A DNA stretch of 64,000 nucleotides from an uncultured Candidatus Pelagibacter sp. (GTDB taxonomy: Bacteria > Pseudomonadota > Alphaproteobacteria > Pelagibacterales > Pelagibacteraceae): NCBI GenBank assembly GCA_905620495.1, contig CAJQTK010000032.1:1-64000 (forward strand), read 5' to 3'. The translations under genes were made by a program, and so were the position numbers. A model generated the notes under the pieces. It made no database searches. It saw only the letters and a list, made by a program, of their open reading frames with translations, and was not told where the DNA came from. Positions 35,672-45,136 of the stretch are shown piece after piece. How positions within the stretch are numbered: position 1 is the stretch's first letter; each line of letters opens with the position of its first letter.

Positions 35672-36601
35672 TTAATCTAGTCTAGCACCAACTTTTTGGA
35701 TTATCTTTGAAGACATTTCGGTTCCTTTTTCGAGACATTCTTTTGTTGAAATATTATTAATTAACCCATGAAGAAAACCGGCTGCAAAGAGGTCTCCAGC
35801 ACCTGTTAAGTCTACAATTTTTAAATTGGGTTTACTTTGACATTCTACAATTTCTTGATTTTTAATAGCAATGCTTCCTTTTTCCCCACGTGTGATAATT
35901 AAAAGTTTTCCTAATCGTTTTCCAAATTCAATAACATCTTCAAAGCTTTTAGCATCAATTAATGATCTAATTTCTTGTTCGTTAGCAAAAGTAATATCAA
36001 GTTTATTTTTAATTAAATCTAAAAAATCATTTTTATGTCTCTCCACACAAAATTGATCTGATAAGGACATTGCTTTAGTAGTAGAGAAAGACATTGCTTT
36101 ATTAAAGGCAGATTGTGGTTCTCCCTCATCCCATAAATATCCTTCTAAGAATATCATTTCACTTTCTTTTACAGCTTTTTCGTTAATATCTTTTTCACTA
36201 ATTCTTCCTGCAATCCCTAAAAACGTTACCATTGTTCTTTCTGCATCAGGGGTAATCAAAATTAAACAAGTTCCTGTTGGTGAAACCTCTTGTTTTTTTT
36301 TATAAAAGTACTGTACTTTTTCTTTAATTAGTCCGTCTTCATATTTTTTTCCTAAATCATCAGCATTAACTTTACCAATAAACCCAACATTATTTCCCAA
36401 TTGAGATAGGCCAACAATCGAATTTGCAACAGATCCACCAGATACAGTTTCTTCAATTTTTAGAGTGGATAAGAGTTTTTTGAATTCATCTTCATCTACT
36501 AGCTTCATGGTACTTTTGGTTAACCTATTTTCCACTAAATACTGATCATTTACTTTACATATAACATCAACAATTGCATTCCCAATTCCTAGAATTTTCA
36601 T
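35672..36601 (-). CDS. PfkB-family carbohydrate kinase, adenosine-kinase-like
   Basis: Ribokinase-fold kinase of 309 aa. N-terminal ILGIGNAIVDVICKV, the two glycine motif SGGSVANSIVGLSQLG, and the C-terminal PfkB signature DLTGAGDLFAAGFLHGL (catalytic Asp) are intact. The set resembles adenosine kinase, which would salvage adenosine to AMP, but other PfkB kinases share the motif. It ends the long minus-strand chaperone/dapB/nth run. Confidence 0.85.
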   Translation of the reverse strand: MKILGIGNAIVDVICKVNDQYLVENRLTKSTMKLVDEDEFKKLLSTLKIEETVSGGSVANSIVGLSQLGNNVGFIGKVNADDLGKKYEDGLIKEKVQYFYKKKQEVSPTGTCLILITPDAERTMVTFLGIAGRISEKDINEKAVKESEMIFLEGYLWDEGEPQSAFNKAMSFSTTKAMSLSDQFCVERHKNDFLDLIKNKLDITFANEQEIRSLIDAKSFEDVIEFGKRLGKLLIITRGEKGSIAIKNQEIVECQSKPNLKIVDLTGAGDLFAAGFLHGLINNISTKECLEKGTEMSSKIIQKVGARLD

Positions 36602-36602
36602 A

Positions 36603-37256
36603 TTACGATTTTTTTATTTTAACTGGATTTTTTCTATTAGGATAACAAGTCGTACAAATTTTACAAGTCAAACCATAACATTCTCTGGCTTTACAAAACT
36701 CTCTTCCATAATAAATTATTTGCAAATGTAATTTACTCCATGTTTTTTCAGGAAATAATCTTTTTAGATCTTTCTCTGTTTGAATAACATTCTTGCCATT
36801 TGTTAAGCCCCATCTTTGAGCTAATCTATGAATGTGAGTGTCCACTGCAAACGCAGGTATACCAAAACCTTGAGACATGACCACACTTGCTGTTTTATGG
36901 CCTACACCAGGTAGATTCTCAAGGTCATCGAAGCTTTTAGGTACTTTGCCACCATGCTTTTCCAAAAGCAGTTTAGACATTAAATAAATGCTTTTTGCTT
37001 TAACTCGAAAGATACCGATACTTTTGATTAATTTTTCAATTTTTTTTCTACCCAATTTTATAAAATGCTCAGGTTTATAATATTTTGGATATATATCCCT
37101 AGTTACATTGTTAACATTTAAATCAGTACACTGCGCTGATAAAAGAACTGATGTTAAAAGAGTGAATTTGTTTCTATGATCTAGAGGAATAGGGGCTGTT
37201 GGATAAATTTTATTTAAAATTTTAAGTATTTTTTTTGCTTTTTTTTTTTCATTCAT
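36603..37256 (-). CDS. nth: Endonuclease III (base-excision DNA glycosylase)
   Basis: Removes oxidised pyrimidines and cleaves at AP sites. The helix-hairpin-helix is LPGVGHKTASVVM, with the catalytic Lys in it, and the Asp is in AVDTHIHRLAQRWG. 217 aa. The C-terminal iron-sulphur region is odd: cysteines at 188, 193, 198, 201 and 204. Those at 188, 198 and 204 fit the canonical C-x6-C-x2-C-x5-C register, but the second ligand position (195) is Gly; 193 or 201 might replace it. It abuts dapB with a one-base overlap. Confidence 0.93.
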   Translation of the reverse strand: MNEKKKAKKILKILNKIYPTAPIPLDHRNKFTLLTSVLLSAQCTDLNVNNVTRDIYPKYYKPEHFIKLGRKKIEKLIKSIGIFRVKAKSIYLMSKLLLEKHGGKVPKSFDDLENLPGVGHKTASVVMSQGFGIPAFAVDTHIHRLAQRWGLTNGKNVIQTEKDLKRLFPEKTWSKLHLQIIYYGREFCKARECYGLTCKICTTCYPNRKNPVKIKKS

Positions 37257-38032
37257 TATTCAAAATTCAATAAATCTCTCATTGAATAAAGTCCAGGTTT
37301 TTTATTCATAAGCCATTTTGCAGCAGTTAAAGCACCATCTGAATATAGAGCTCTATCAAATGCTTCATGATTTAATCTTATTATTTCCTTACCACTAGAA
37401 AATGCTACCTCATGCTCCCCAATTATTTCACCACTTCTAATTGAGTTAAAATTAATTTTTTTTGCATAGGGAAAAGATTTTTTATTTAAAAATTTTTTAC
37501 CAATTAAATTGTAAAGATTTTTATTTTTCCCATTGGCAATACCTTTTCCAAGCATTAAGGCGGTCCCCGAGGGATAATCTTTTTTATGTTTATGATGAAC
37601 TTCAAATACTTTGCTTAAATATTCCTCATTTAGTGATTTTGAAGCTATTTCAGTTAAATACATTAACAAATTAACACCCAAGCTCATATTGCCTGCTTTT
37701 AATATGGGAATTTTTTTTGAAAAATTTTTAATTAAAGCCTCTTCTTTTTGGGTAAAGCCAGTTGTTCCAATTACTACTCTTTTTTTTAATTTAGAGGCAA
37801 TTTTAAGGATATCGAGAGTACAATTAGGAACAGTAAAATCTATTATTATATCTGTTTTTTTAAAAGCCTGATCTGTATTTAAATTAAGTTTAATTCCGGC
37901 TATTTTTTTATTAATAATTTTATTTTCTGTAAGAGTTACTAATTTAAAGTTTTTATTAGATCTAGAAGATTTAATAATTTGCTGACCCATTCTACCTAGA
38001 CAGCCTGATATTGCTAAATTAATTTTTTTCAT
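37256..38032 (-). CDS. dapB: 4-Hydroxy-tetrahydrodipicolinate reductase DapB
   Basis: NAD(P)H-dependent step of the lysine/diaminopimelate pathway. The cofactor loop is ISGCLGRMGQQI (residues 8-19). VVIGTTGFT and KAGNMSLGVN line the site, and EVHHKHKKDYPSGTALMLG holds the catalytic His-His/Lys region (about 146-164). 258 aa. Located in the middle of the minus-strand run after dnaJ. Confidence 0.96.
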   Translation of the reverse strand: MKKINLAISGCLGRMGQQIIKSSRSNKNFKLVTLTENKIINKKIAGIKLNLNTDQAFKKTDIIIDFTVPNCTLDILKIASKLKKRVVIGTTGFTQKEEALIKNFSKKIPILKAGNMSLGVNLLMYLTEIASKSLNEEYLSKVFEVHHKHKKDYPSGTALMLGKGIANGKNKNLYNLIGKKFLNKKSFPYAKKINFNSIRSGEIIGEHEVAFSSGKEIIRLNHEAFDRALYSDGALTAAKWLMNKKPGLYSMRDLLNFE

Positions 38033-38069
38033 CTAGGAAAATATTAACCTTTTTTAACTAATTAGTCTT

Positions 38070-39191
38070 TTAGTTTTTCCAAAAACTTTTAGCTTTTTGA
38101 AAGAATTTTTTAATACTTGGATTTGATTTCTCGTTTTCTATTTCTCTAAATTTTTTAAGTAACTCTTTTTGTTCTTTATTTAGTGAGATAGGAACTTCAG
38201 TATTTATTTGAACATAAAGATCACCATTCCCACTGCCACGCATATAAGGCATTCCTTTTCCCTTTAATCTAAACTGTTTTCCATTTTGTGTACCATCTGG
38301 TATTTTAATTTTTGCTCTTCCGCCGTCAATTGTGGGTATTTCAATTGTAGTACCTAATGCAGCATCAGCTATAGAAATAGGAAATTCAAAAAATAAATTT
38401 TCATCTGATCTTTTGAATAGATCGTGAGAGTGGACATTAATAAATAGATACAAGTCTCCACTAGCCCCACCTTTGGAGCCAGCTTCACCTTTACCCGCTA
38501 ATCTTATTCTTGTTCCATCATCAACACCTTTTGGTATGGTTACTGATATTTTTTTTGAAGCTTGTTTGTTACCTTGACCATTACATTCAGTACATGGATT
38601 GGTAATTTCCTCACCAGTTCCAGCACACCGAGAACAGGTTTGTTGAACAGTAAAAAAACCTTGATTAGATCTTACTTTACCATTCCCCCCACAAACTGTG
38701 CATCTATCAGGAGAGTGTCCAGGCTTTGAGCCATTTCCTTTGCAAGTAGTGCATTTTTCTGTTGTTGAAAATTTTATATCTTGTTTTTTCCCCCCATATG
38801 CTTCTTCAAGGGTAATTGATAAATCATATCTTAAGTCAGAACCTCTGTTATTTGTGCTTCTTCCTCTTGATCTTCCACCTCCACCAAAATCACCAAAAAA
38901 GTCTTCAAAAATATCTGAAAAATCAGCACCACCAAAGCCACCGCTTTGTCTTCCGCCTCCACCGCCCTCAAAAGCAGCATGACCAAAATTATCGTAGTTT
39001 TGCTTCTTTTTTTGATCTGAAAGAATACCGTATGCTTCACCTGCTTCTTTGAACTTATCTTCAGACGCTTTATTACCAGGGTTTTTATCAGGGTGATGTT
39101 TTACTGCTAGTTTTCTGTACGCAGATTTTAATTCTTCAGGGCTTGCATTTTTGCTAACACCTAAGACGTCATAAAAATCTCTTTTAGCCAT
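38070..39191 (-). CDS. dnaJ: Chaperone DnaJ
   Basis: Co-chaperone that delivers substrates to DnaK and stimulates its ATPase. J-domain residues 4-66 with the HPD motif in KHHPDKNPG, then a Gly/Phe-rich linker (about 75-115). Four CxxCxGxG-type zinc motifs follow ([32 protein letters not shown]), then the C-terminal substrate domains. 373 aa, full length. It follows dnaK after 35 bases. Confidence 0.98.
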   Translation of the reverse strand: MAKRDFYDVLGVSKNASPEELKSAYRKLAVKHHPDKNPGNKASEDKFKEAGEAYGILSDQKKKQNYDNFGHAAFEGGGGGRQSGGFGGADFSDIFEDFFGDFGGGGRSRGRSTNNRGSDLRYDLSITLEEAYGGKKQDIKFSTTEKCTTCKGNGSKPGHSPDRCTVCGGNGKVRSNQGFFTVQQTCSRCAGTGEEITNPCTECNGQGNKQASKKISVTIPKGVDDGTRIRLAGKGEAGSKGGASGDLYLFINVHSHDLFKRSDENLFFEFPISIADAALGTTIEIPTIDGGRAKIKIPDGTQNGKQFRLKGKGMPYMRGSGNGDLYVQINTEVPISLNKEQKELLKKFREIENEKSNPSIKKFFQKAKSFWKN

Positions 39192-39223
39192 AAGTTACTC
39201 TAAGATGATAGTTGTTTTAAGTC

Positions 39224-41188
39224 TTAAGCGCTTTTTTCTTTATCTTCTTCTTTTGTATCTTCTTTTACTTCTTCTTCTTTTGTATCTTCTTTTACCTCTT
39301 CAAAGTCTGCATCAACTACATTATCGTCTTTTTTTCCCTCGTTATTTTTATCACCTTCTTTAGAGGAATCTTCTTTTTTCTCTTGAGACTTATAAATCGC
39401 TTCGCCTAATTTCATAGAAGCTTGAACCAAGGTTTCTGTTTTTTTCTTAATATCTTCAATATCAGTCCCTTTAATTGCTTCTTTCAAGGCAGATGAAGAG
39501 TCTTCTATTGCTTTCTTGTCTGCATCTGAAACTTTAGCGCCATGTTCTTTTAGATTTTTTTCTGTTGAATGAATTAAAGTATCAGCTTGATTTCTTACAT
39601 CTACTGACTCTCTTTTCTTTTTATCTTCATCCTTGTTTGCTTCTGCATCTTTAACCATTTTTTCAATTTCTTCGTTACTTAAACCACCAGAAGCTTGGAT
39701 TTGAATTTTTTGCTCTTTTCCAGTTCCTTTATCTTTTGCAGAAACACTAACAATTCCATTTGCATCAATATCAAAGGTTACTTCAATTTGAGGTATTCCT
39801 CTTGCGGCTGGTGCAATACCAACTAATTCAAAATTTCCTAACATTTTATTGTCAGAGGCCATTTCCCGTTCACCTTGAAGAACTCTTATTGATACAGCAG
39901 GCTGATTATCATCAGCTGTAGAAAAAACTTGGCTTTTTTTTGTAGGAATTGTTGTATTTTTTTCAATTAATTTTGTTGAAACTCCACCTAGTGTTTCAAT
40001 TCCAAGTGATAAAGGTGTTACGTCTAAAAGTAACACATCTTTAACATCTCCTTGAAGTACACCAGCTTGAATTGCAGCACCCATTGCAACAACTTCATCC
40101 GGGTTTACACTTTTATTAGGCTCTTTTCCAAAAAAGTTTTTAACTTCAGCTAAAACTCTTGGCATTCTTGTCATACCACCAACCATTATAACTTCATCAA
40201 TTTCATTTGCAGTAAGACCCGCATCTTTAAGCGCTGTTTTACAAGGTGGTAATGTTCTTGAAATTAAGTCTTCAACCAAAGCTTCTAATTTTGCTCTAGT
40301 CATTTTTAAGTTAATGTGCTTTGGACCTGTTTTATCTGCAGTTATAAATGGTAAATTAACATCTGTTTGTTCAGCAGAAGAAAGTTCAATTTTTGCTTTT
40401 TCAGCAGCTTCTTTCAATCTTTGAAGAGCTAACTTGTCAGTTCTTAAATCTATACCATTGTCTTTTTTAAATTCTCCAATTAAATAATCAACAATTGTGT
40501 TATCAAAATCTTCTCCACCTAAAAATGTATCACCATTAGTAGACTTAACTTCAAATACACCATCACCCAATTCAAGAATAGATACATCGAAAGTTCCACC
40601 ACCTAAATCGTATACAGCAATTTTTTTATTTTCTTTTTTCTTATCCAAACCATATGCTAGAGAGGCAGCGGTAGGTTCGTTTATAATTCTTAAAACTTCT
40701 AATCCTGCAATTTTACCAGCATCTTTTGTAGCTTGTCTTTGAGCATCATTAAAGTAGGCAGGAACAGTTATTACCGCTTTAGTTACTGCTTGTCCTAAAT
40801 ACTTTTCAGCTGTTTCCTTCATTTTTATCAGAATAAATGCTGATATTTGTGAAGGAGAATATTTTTCACTTCTTGCTTCAATCCAAGCGTCACCTTTTTC
40901 TGAATTAACTATTTTAAAAGGAGCTGCTACAATATCTTTTTTTACAGTAGGGTCTTCAAAATTTCTTCCAATTAATCTTTTTACAGCAAATATAGTATTT
41001 TCAGGATTGGTTACCGCTTGTCTCTTAGCAGGTTGTCCAACAAGTTTTTCTCCATCATCAGTAAAAGCAACAACTGAAGGAGTTGTTCTTGCACCTTCTG
41101 CATTTTCTAAAACTTTGGGTTGACTACCTTCCATGATAGACACACATGAATTTGTTGTTCCTAAATCTATTCCTATAATTTTGCTCAT
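39224..41188 (-). CDS. dnaK: Chaperone DnaK (Hsp70)
   Basis: ATP-driven Hsp70. ATPase domain begins [18 protein letters not shown], with [14 protein letters not shown] and [10 protein letters not shown]; the substrate domain includes [17 protein letters not shown]. 654 aa. The C-terminal acidic tail has been lengthened by a tandem repeat of nine residues (EVKEDTKEE twice) just before EDKEKSA, so it ends in a charged tail rather than the EEVK-type end of E. coli. Expression is probably from an RpoH-like promoter 20-47 bases before the start. Confidence 0.98.
   Translation of the reverse strand: MSKIIGIDLGTTNSCVSIMEGSQPKVLENAEGARTTPSVVAFTDDGEKLVGQPAKRQAVTNPENTIFAVKRLIGRNFEDPTVKKDIVAAPFKIVNSEKGDAWIEARSEKYSPSQISAFILIKMKETAEKYLGQAVTKAVITVPAYFNDAQRQATKDAGKIAGLEVLRIINEPTAASLAYGLDKKKENKKIAVYDLGGGTFDVSILELGDGVFEVKSTNGDTFLGGEDFDNTIVDYLIGEFKKDNGIDLRTDKLALQRLKEAAEKAKIELSSAEQTDVNLPFITADKTGPKHINLKMTRAKLEALVEDLISRTLPPCKTALKDAGLTANEIDEVIMVGGMTRMPRVLAEVKNFFGKEPNKSVNPDEVVAMGAAIQAGVLQGDVKDVLLLDVTPLSLGIETLGGVSTKLIEKNTTIPTKKSQVFSTADDNQPAVSIRVLQGEREMASDNKMLGNFELVGIAPAARGIPQIEVTFDIDANGIVSVSAKDKGTGKEQKIQIQASGGLSNEEIEKMVKDAEANKDEDKKKRESVDVRNQADTLIHSTEKNLKEHGAKVSDADKKAIEDSSSALKEAIKGTDIEDIKKKTETLVQASMKLGEAIYKSQEKKEDSSKEGDKNNEGKKDDNVVDADFEEVKEDTKEEEVKEDTKEEDKEKSA
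39242..39295 (-). repeat. 27-base tandem repeat in the dnaK tail
   Basis: Two consecutive 27-base units (39242-39268 and 39269-39295) differ at one or two bases and encode the nine-residue repeat EVKEDTKEE in the disordered DnaK tail. Copy number is likely to vary between strains. Confidence 0.9.
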
Positions 41189-41207
41189 AATTTAAATCCT
41201 ATCCTTC

Positions 41208-41235
41208 ATATAAGTGTTAATTTTTAATCTACAAG
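41208..41235 (-). promoter_or_regulatory. Putative RpoH heat-shock promoter of dnaK
   Basis: On the minus strand CTTG (41235-41232), a 17-base spacer and CTTATAT (41214-41208) fit the alphaproteobacterial heat-shock consensus CTTG-N17/18-CYTATNT. A GGAT run (41204-41199) and the ATG at 41188 follow. dnaK is a standard RpoH target. SAR11 genomes are known to keep only an RpoD and an RpoH sigma factor. Confidence 0.6.
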
Positions 41236-41247
41236 TTCTGACAAATA

Positions 41248-41883
41248 TTATAAATTGTCTGAATTCTCTTTATTTTCCTCACTTTTTTCTTCTTTATTTT
41301 CAGTTTTCTTTGAAACTCCTACTAGAGAGGGTCTAAGTAATCTGTCTTTCATCATAAAGCCTTTTTGAATTTCATGAATAATTGTTCCAGGTTCCTTTTG
41401 ATCATCGTCAATCTCCATCATTGCTTGATGAAAATTTGGATCAAGTTTTTTACCAATTGAATCTATAGGGTTAATTCCATTTTTGGATAAAATAGAAACC
41501 ATATCCTTATTTATAATATCAAAATGTTCTAAAGTTTTTTTTAATGTCTCAGAGTTTTTTAATGCCTCATCATTTTCCAATATCTGTTTTGATCTTTCCA
41601 AATTATCAATTAAGTTTAATGTTTCTTTTGCAAAAGAAAAACCACCATAATTAAAAGCGTCTTCTCTTTCTTTTTCAAACCTTCTTCTTTGGTTTTCCAT
41701 TTCAGCAAAAGCTCTAGCCAATTTGTCTTCTAGTTCTAAAATTTTTTCCTCAGGAGTAATTTCTTTTGGTGGTTCGTTACTTTCCGAAGTATCAAGTTGA
41801 GCATCACTATTTAATTCCTCTGCTTTAACCTTTTCAGCTTCGTTTTTTTGAGTCTCAGAATTAGTGTTTTGATCTTTTTCCAT
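41248..41883 (-). CDS. grpE: Nucleotide exchange factor GrpE
   Basis: Releases ADP from DnaK. An acidic, disordered N-terminus (to about 40) precedes the long coiled coil ILELEDKLARAFAEMENQRRRFEKEREDAF (split here by its natural register), then the beta-wing with PIDSIGKKLDPNFHQAMMEIDDDQ and ending GFMMKDRLLRPSLVGVSKK. 211 aa, with an additional acidic tail. It is divergent from rdgB by 36 bases and leads the grpE-dnaK-dnaJ order. Confidence 0.96.
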   Translation of the reverse strand: MEKDQNTNSETQKNEAEKVKAEELNSDAQLDTSESNEPPKEITPEEKILELEDKLARAFAEMENQRRRFEKEREDAFNYGGFSFAKETLNLIDNLERSKQILENDEALKNSETLKKTLEHFDIINKDMVSILSKNGINPIDSIGKKLDPNFHQAMMEIDDDQKEPGTIIHEIQKGFMMKDRLLRPSLVGVSKKTENKEEKSEENKENSDNL

Positions 41884-41919
41884 TGAGACTTATATGGTAT
41901 GAAATTTTATAATTGCTAG

Positions 41920-42522
41920 ATGTTAATGAAAAAAATTACAAAAATATTAGTAGGAACAAATAATAGTGGAAAATTAAAGGAAATTAAGGGTTTATTGCCT
42001 AAAAACCTTGAAATTTACTCCACATCTGATTTTAAAATTAAAAGTCCAGCTGAAAATGGCAAAACTTTTAAAGAAAATTCCTTAATCAAAGCTAGATATT
42101 TTTCTAAAAAATCGAAAATGATTTGCTTGTCAGATGACTCAGGCTTGGAGATTGATGTTTTAGAGGGAGATCCAGGAATCTATTCAGCTAAATGGGGTGG
42201 AAAAAAAGGAAATTTTATTAAGGCAATGAATAGAGTTTTTAAAGAATTGGATAAAAAAAATAAAAATTGGAAAATCAAAAAAATTAAAGCTAGATTTATT
42301 TGTGCCTTAACTATTTATGGACCCAATCAAAAAACAATATGTTCTATAGGAAAGGTTGATGGACATATTTCACCTTCCATGAAAGGAGAAAATGGATTCG
42401 GTTATGATCCTATCTTTATACCAAACAAAAAAAAAATTACTTTTGGTGAAATGAAGCCTTTGCAAAAATATAAAATGGATCACCGGTTTAAAGCTTTTAA
42501 AAAAATTAAAAAATTTTTTTAA
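41920..42522 (+). CDS. rdgB: Non-canonical purine NTP pyrophosphatase RdgB/HAM1
   Basis: Hydrolyses dITP, XTP and similar damaged nucleotides. The N-terminal ILVGTNNSGKLKEIKGLL, catalytic FKENSLIKARYFSKKSKMICLSDDSGLEIDVLEG (split across two segments) and GENGFGYDPIFI motifs are present. About 200 aa; a second ATG at 41926 (MKKITKI) is equally possible as start. Adjacent to grpE in many alphaproteobacteria. It converges with the LpoA-like gene, 17 bases of overlap at the 3' ends. Confidence 0.94.
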   Translation: MLMKKITKILVGTNNSGKLKEIKGLLPKNLEIYSTSDFKIKSPAENGKTFKENSLIKARYFSKKSKMICLSDDSGLEIDVLEGDPGIYSAKWGGKKGNFIKAMNRVFKELDKKNKNWKIKKIKARFICALTIYGPNQKTICSIGKVDGHISPSMKGENGFGYDPIFIPNKKKITFGEMKPLQKYKMDHRFKAFKKIKKFF

Positions 42523-43657
42523 ACTCACCATTTTCAACTTTATAAAAATTAAGAATATGATTAATTTTATTGTTCTTTATTTCAAAAATTCCTACCTTTC
42601 CTTTGAATAAAGTTTTTTTAGTGAATATCTCTTTATCTACAATAGAATTATTTTGAAGTATTAAGTAATAAACTAGCCCTACTAAATCAAAACTCAGGAA
42701 TGATAATTGATTTGGATATTGATTAAATTTTTCAAAATATTCTACTGAAAAAGCCTCATAGTTTTTTTTATTTATAGAAGGAAAATAAAGTGGTTGTGCG
42801 CTAGCTTCTTCAAGCAGAGATTTATCAAACCATTGATTGAGGGTTATGAAATATTTTTTTTTAGGTGATATATCCGTATATAATAAAGAAGTTGTAATAC
42901 TTTTTAAACTTTCATCAAAATCTGCAATTATTATAGAATCAAATTTTACACTACCAAGAGTATCTCTTTTCTTTAATCTCTCAATTAATAGTTCTTTATT
43001 ACTTTGATTTGATTTTTCTAGTCTGACTATTTCGTCCTCAAGATTTTGTTTTCTTATATCGTAACGTGTAATCTTCTCAATTTGTTGAGTAAGCTTAGTA
43101 GGGTCAGTATTATAAGTATAATTTTTTATTATTTTTATTTTGGAAGCAGAAATAGCTTTCTTAATTTCATTTTGGTCATTTACGTCTGGTGTTAAAAAAA
43201 TAGTTTTTTTTATTTCATTTAACTCTAGAAATTTCTTAATTGTGTTTAATTGTGAGGTAGCATTGATGCCTGCATTAATAATATTTTTTGAGAAATTATT
43301 ATTTTTGTTTGTTATTGATAAAAAGGTTACGTCTGTTAATTCATCTAGATAGATTAAATTTTCATTAAATACTGGCCCAATAATTATTTTTATACCAAGT
43401 TCAGCTAATTCTTTTGCTGCCCTTAAGGTGTCTTTTTGATTTGATTGAGTATCCCTAGGAATAATTTCAATTAATGGGTTGTTTATTTTATTAATAGCTA
43501 GCCTTGTAGACTTGATTATTGATTGACCAATTTCAGAATTTTTTCCTGTTAATGGAACAAGTAATCCAATCTTAATTTTTACAACAGCAAAGACCTGTCC
43601 TATTGAAATTGAAAAAGTGAAAGCTAAAAGCAATATAATTTTAATAATTTTCTTCAT
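42506..43657 (-). CDS. LpoA/LppC-like penicillin-binding protein activator
   Basis: A 383 aa periplasmic-binding fold. The signal peptide is residues 1-24 (KIIKIILLLAFTFSISIGQVFA), with no lipobox, unlike the lipoprotein LpoA of E. coli. KIGLLVPLTGKNSEIGQSIIKSTRLAI and GPVFNENLIYLDEL fit the type-I receptor family shared by LpoA and branched-chain amino-acid receptors. It stands next to rsmI, as LpoA does, which supports an envelope/peptidoglycan role. The alternative is a solute-binding protein; there is no ABC permease nearby. Confidence 0.72.
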   Translation of the reverse strand: MKKIIKIILLLAFTFSISIGQVFAVVKIKIGLLVPLTGKNSEIGQSIIKSTRLAINKINNPLIEIIPRDTQSNQKDTLRAAKELAELGIKIIIGPVFNENLIYLDELTDVTFLSITNKNNNFSKNIINAGINATSQLNTIKKFLELNEIKKTIFLTPDVNDQNEIKKAISASKIKIIKNYTYNTDPTKLTQQIEKITRYDIRKQNLEDEIVRLEKSNQSNKELLIERLKKRDTLGSVKFDSIIIADFDESLKSITTSLLYTDISPKKKYFITLNQWFDKSLLEEASAQPLYFPSINKKNYEAFSVEYFEKFNQYPNQLSFLSFDLVGLVYYLILQNNSIVDKEIFTKKTLFKGKVGIFEIKNNKINHILNFYKVENGEFKKIF

Positions 43658-43689
43658 TTTAATGTTATTATTATAACTATTATATTGTG

Positions 43690-44553
43690 ATGATTCTACA
43701 CACTGAAAATAAAAATAATAAAGTGAAAAGTGGTCTATATATTGTTGCTACTCCAATTGGAAATCTAAGCGATATTACCTTAAGAGCCTTAGATATCTTA
43801 AAAAAATCTGATTATATACTATGTGAAGATACCCGTACTTCAAAAAACTTATTGGATAGGTATGAAATTAAGTCAAAGCTAATTTCAAATCATAAATTTA
43901 ATGAAAAAAAAAATCTATCAAAAATAATAGATATTTTAAAATCTGAATGTGTTGTGTCGTTAATTTCTGATGCGGGAACCCCATCAGTTTCTGATCCTGG
44001 AGCAATATTAATTAATGAGTGTGTGGCAAATAATATTAATATTTTTCCAATATCTGGCGCATCAGCTGTTTCAACTGCTGTCTCCATTAGTGGTTTTAAT
44101 GAAAAATATTTTTTCTATGGATTTTTTCCTGAAAAAAGTAATAAATTAAAAGAGGATTTTGAAAAACTGGCAAATCTAAATAGCTGTATTGTTTTTTTCA
44201 TTTCCCCACGAAAATTCAATAAATCTATAAAAAATATTAAGCATTATTTTTCAGGAAGAAAAATTTTAATATGTAGAGAAATGACAAAATTTTATGAGGA
44301 ATATATTAGATCAGATATAGACGACTTGGAGCCCTTTAGATCTGATCCAAAAGGAGAGCTAACTATTGTTATTTCTGAAAAACCTAAGGAAAAAAACTCT
44401 TCGATAATTTTAAAAGAATCTGATAAAAAAAATATTCAAAAAATGATTAAAAAATTAAGCATTAAAGATATTACTGATTTAATAAGTCAAAATACCAATG
44501 TGTCTAAAAAAGAAATTTACAATTATTGTTTAAAGTTAAAAAATGAAAAATAG
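43690..44553 (+). CDS. rsmI: 16S rRNA (cytidine1402-2'-O) methyltransferase RsmI
   Basis: SAM-dependent tetrapyrrole-methylase fold. Conserved LYIVATPIGNLSDITLRALDIL, YILCEDTRTSKNLLDRY, VSLISDAGTPSVSDPGA and ISGASAVSTAVSISG. I took the ATG at 43690; a GTG at 43687 adds one residue. 287 aa. It overlaps dolP by 11 bases and is divergent from the LpoA-like gene. Confidence 0.96.
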   Translation: MILHTENKNNKVKSGLYIVATPIGNLSDITLRALDILKKSDYILCEDTRTSKNLLDRYEIKSKLISNHKFNEKKNLSKIIDILKSECVVSLISDAGTPSVSDPGAILINECVANNINIFPISGASAVSTAVSISGFNEKYFFYGFFPEKSNKLKEDFEKLANLNSCIVFFISPRKFNKSIKNIKHYFSGRKILICREMTKFYEEYIRSDIDDLEPFRSDPKGELTIVISEKPKEKNSSIILKESDKKNIQKMIKKLSIKDITDLISQNTNVSKKEIYNYCLKLKNEK

Positions 44554-45136
44554 AATTATATTAATAGGCTTAATTTTTTTAATTTTTACAGGATGTGTTG
44601 GAATAAGTTCAAAGGGTGTTTTTGGAACGGGTGTTAGTATTGCCTTTGATCCAAGATCTTTAGGAACTCAAATTGATGACTCTGTAATGCAGAAAAACTT
44701 AACAGCAAGATTAGTATTAAGAGATAAGAGCTACTTATTATCTGTAAGTACAAAAGTTTTAGATGGTAGGATTTTTTTAACAGGAAAAGTTGATAATCCA
44801 GAGGAAAAACTTCAAATTACAAAATTAGCATGGGAAACTAAAGGGGTTAGATCAGTTAAAAATGATATTAAGTTAAAAGAAGATTTCAATTTTCAACAAT
44901 CAGCCAAAGATTTATTGATAACCTCTCAATTGCGTACGACTCTAATATTTAATAAAAAAGTTAAGGCAACAAATTATCAAATAGATACTTATAAGAAAAA
45001 AATATTTATTTATGGAATCTCTTTAACAGGAGACGAGAGAAAAGAAGTAATAAGTGAAGCAAAAGAAATACTTGATGTTGAGGAGGTTATAGCAAGCATT
45101 ATTTTAGTTGAAGACTTGAGAATTCAAAAGAATTAA
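44543..45136 (+). CDS. dolP: BON-domain lipoprotein, DolP (YraP)-like
   Basis: A 197 aa lipoprotein. The signal peptide LIGLIFLIFTGCVG has a lipobox with Cys at 18. Two BON domains follow: about residues 50-115 (LTARLVLRDKSY through SVKNDIKLK) and 125-197 (LLITSQLRTTLI through ILVED). The family member in E. coli supports outer-membrane integrity. The rsmI-LpoA-dolP neighbourhood matches E. coli yraL-yraM-yraP. It converges with maeB with four bases of overlap. Confidence 0.85.
   Translation: MKNRIILIGLIFLIFTGCVGISSKGVFGTGVSIAFDPRSLGTQIDDSVMQKNLTARLVLRDKSYLLSVSTKVLDGRIFLTGKVDNPEEKLQITKLAWETKGVRSVKNDIKLKEDFNFQQSAKDLLITSQLRTTLIFNKKVKATNYQIDTYKKKIFIYGISLTGDERKEVISEAKEILDVEEVIASIILVEDLRIQKN

Noticed and set aside
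38698-39052. Plus-strand Pro/His-rich frames opposite dnaJ
   Set aside because: They mirror the Gly/Phe-rich linker and zinc region of DnaJ; proline runs are the complement of glycine codons.
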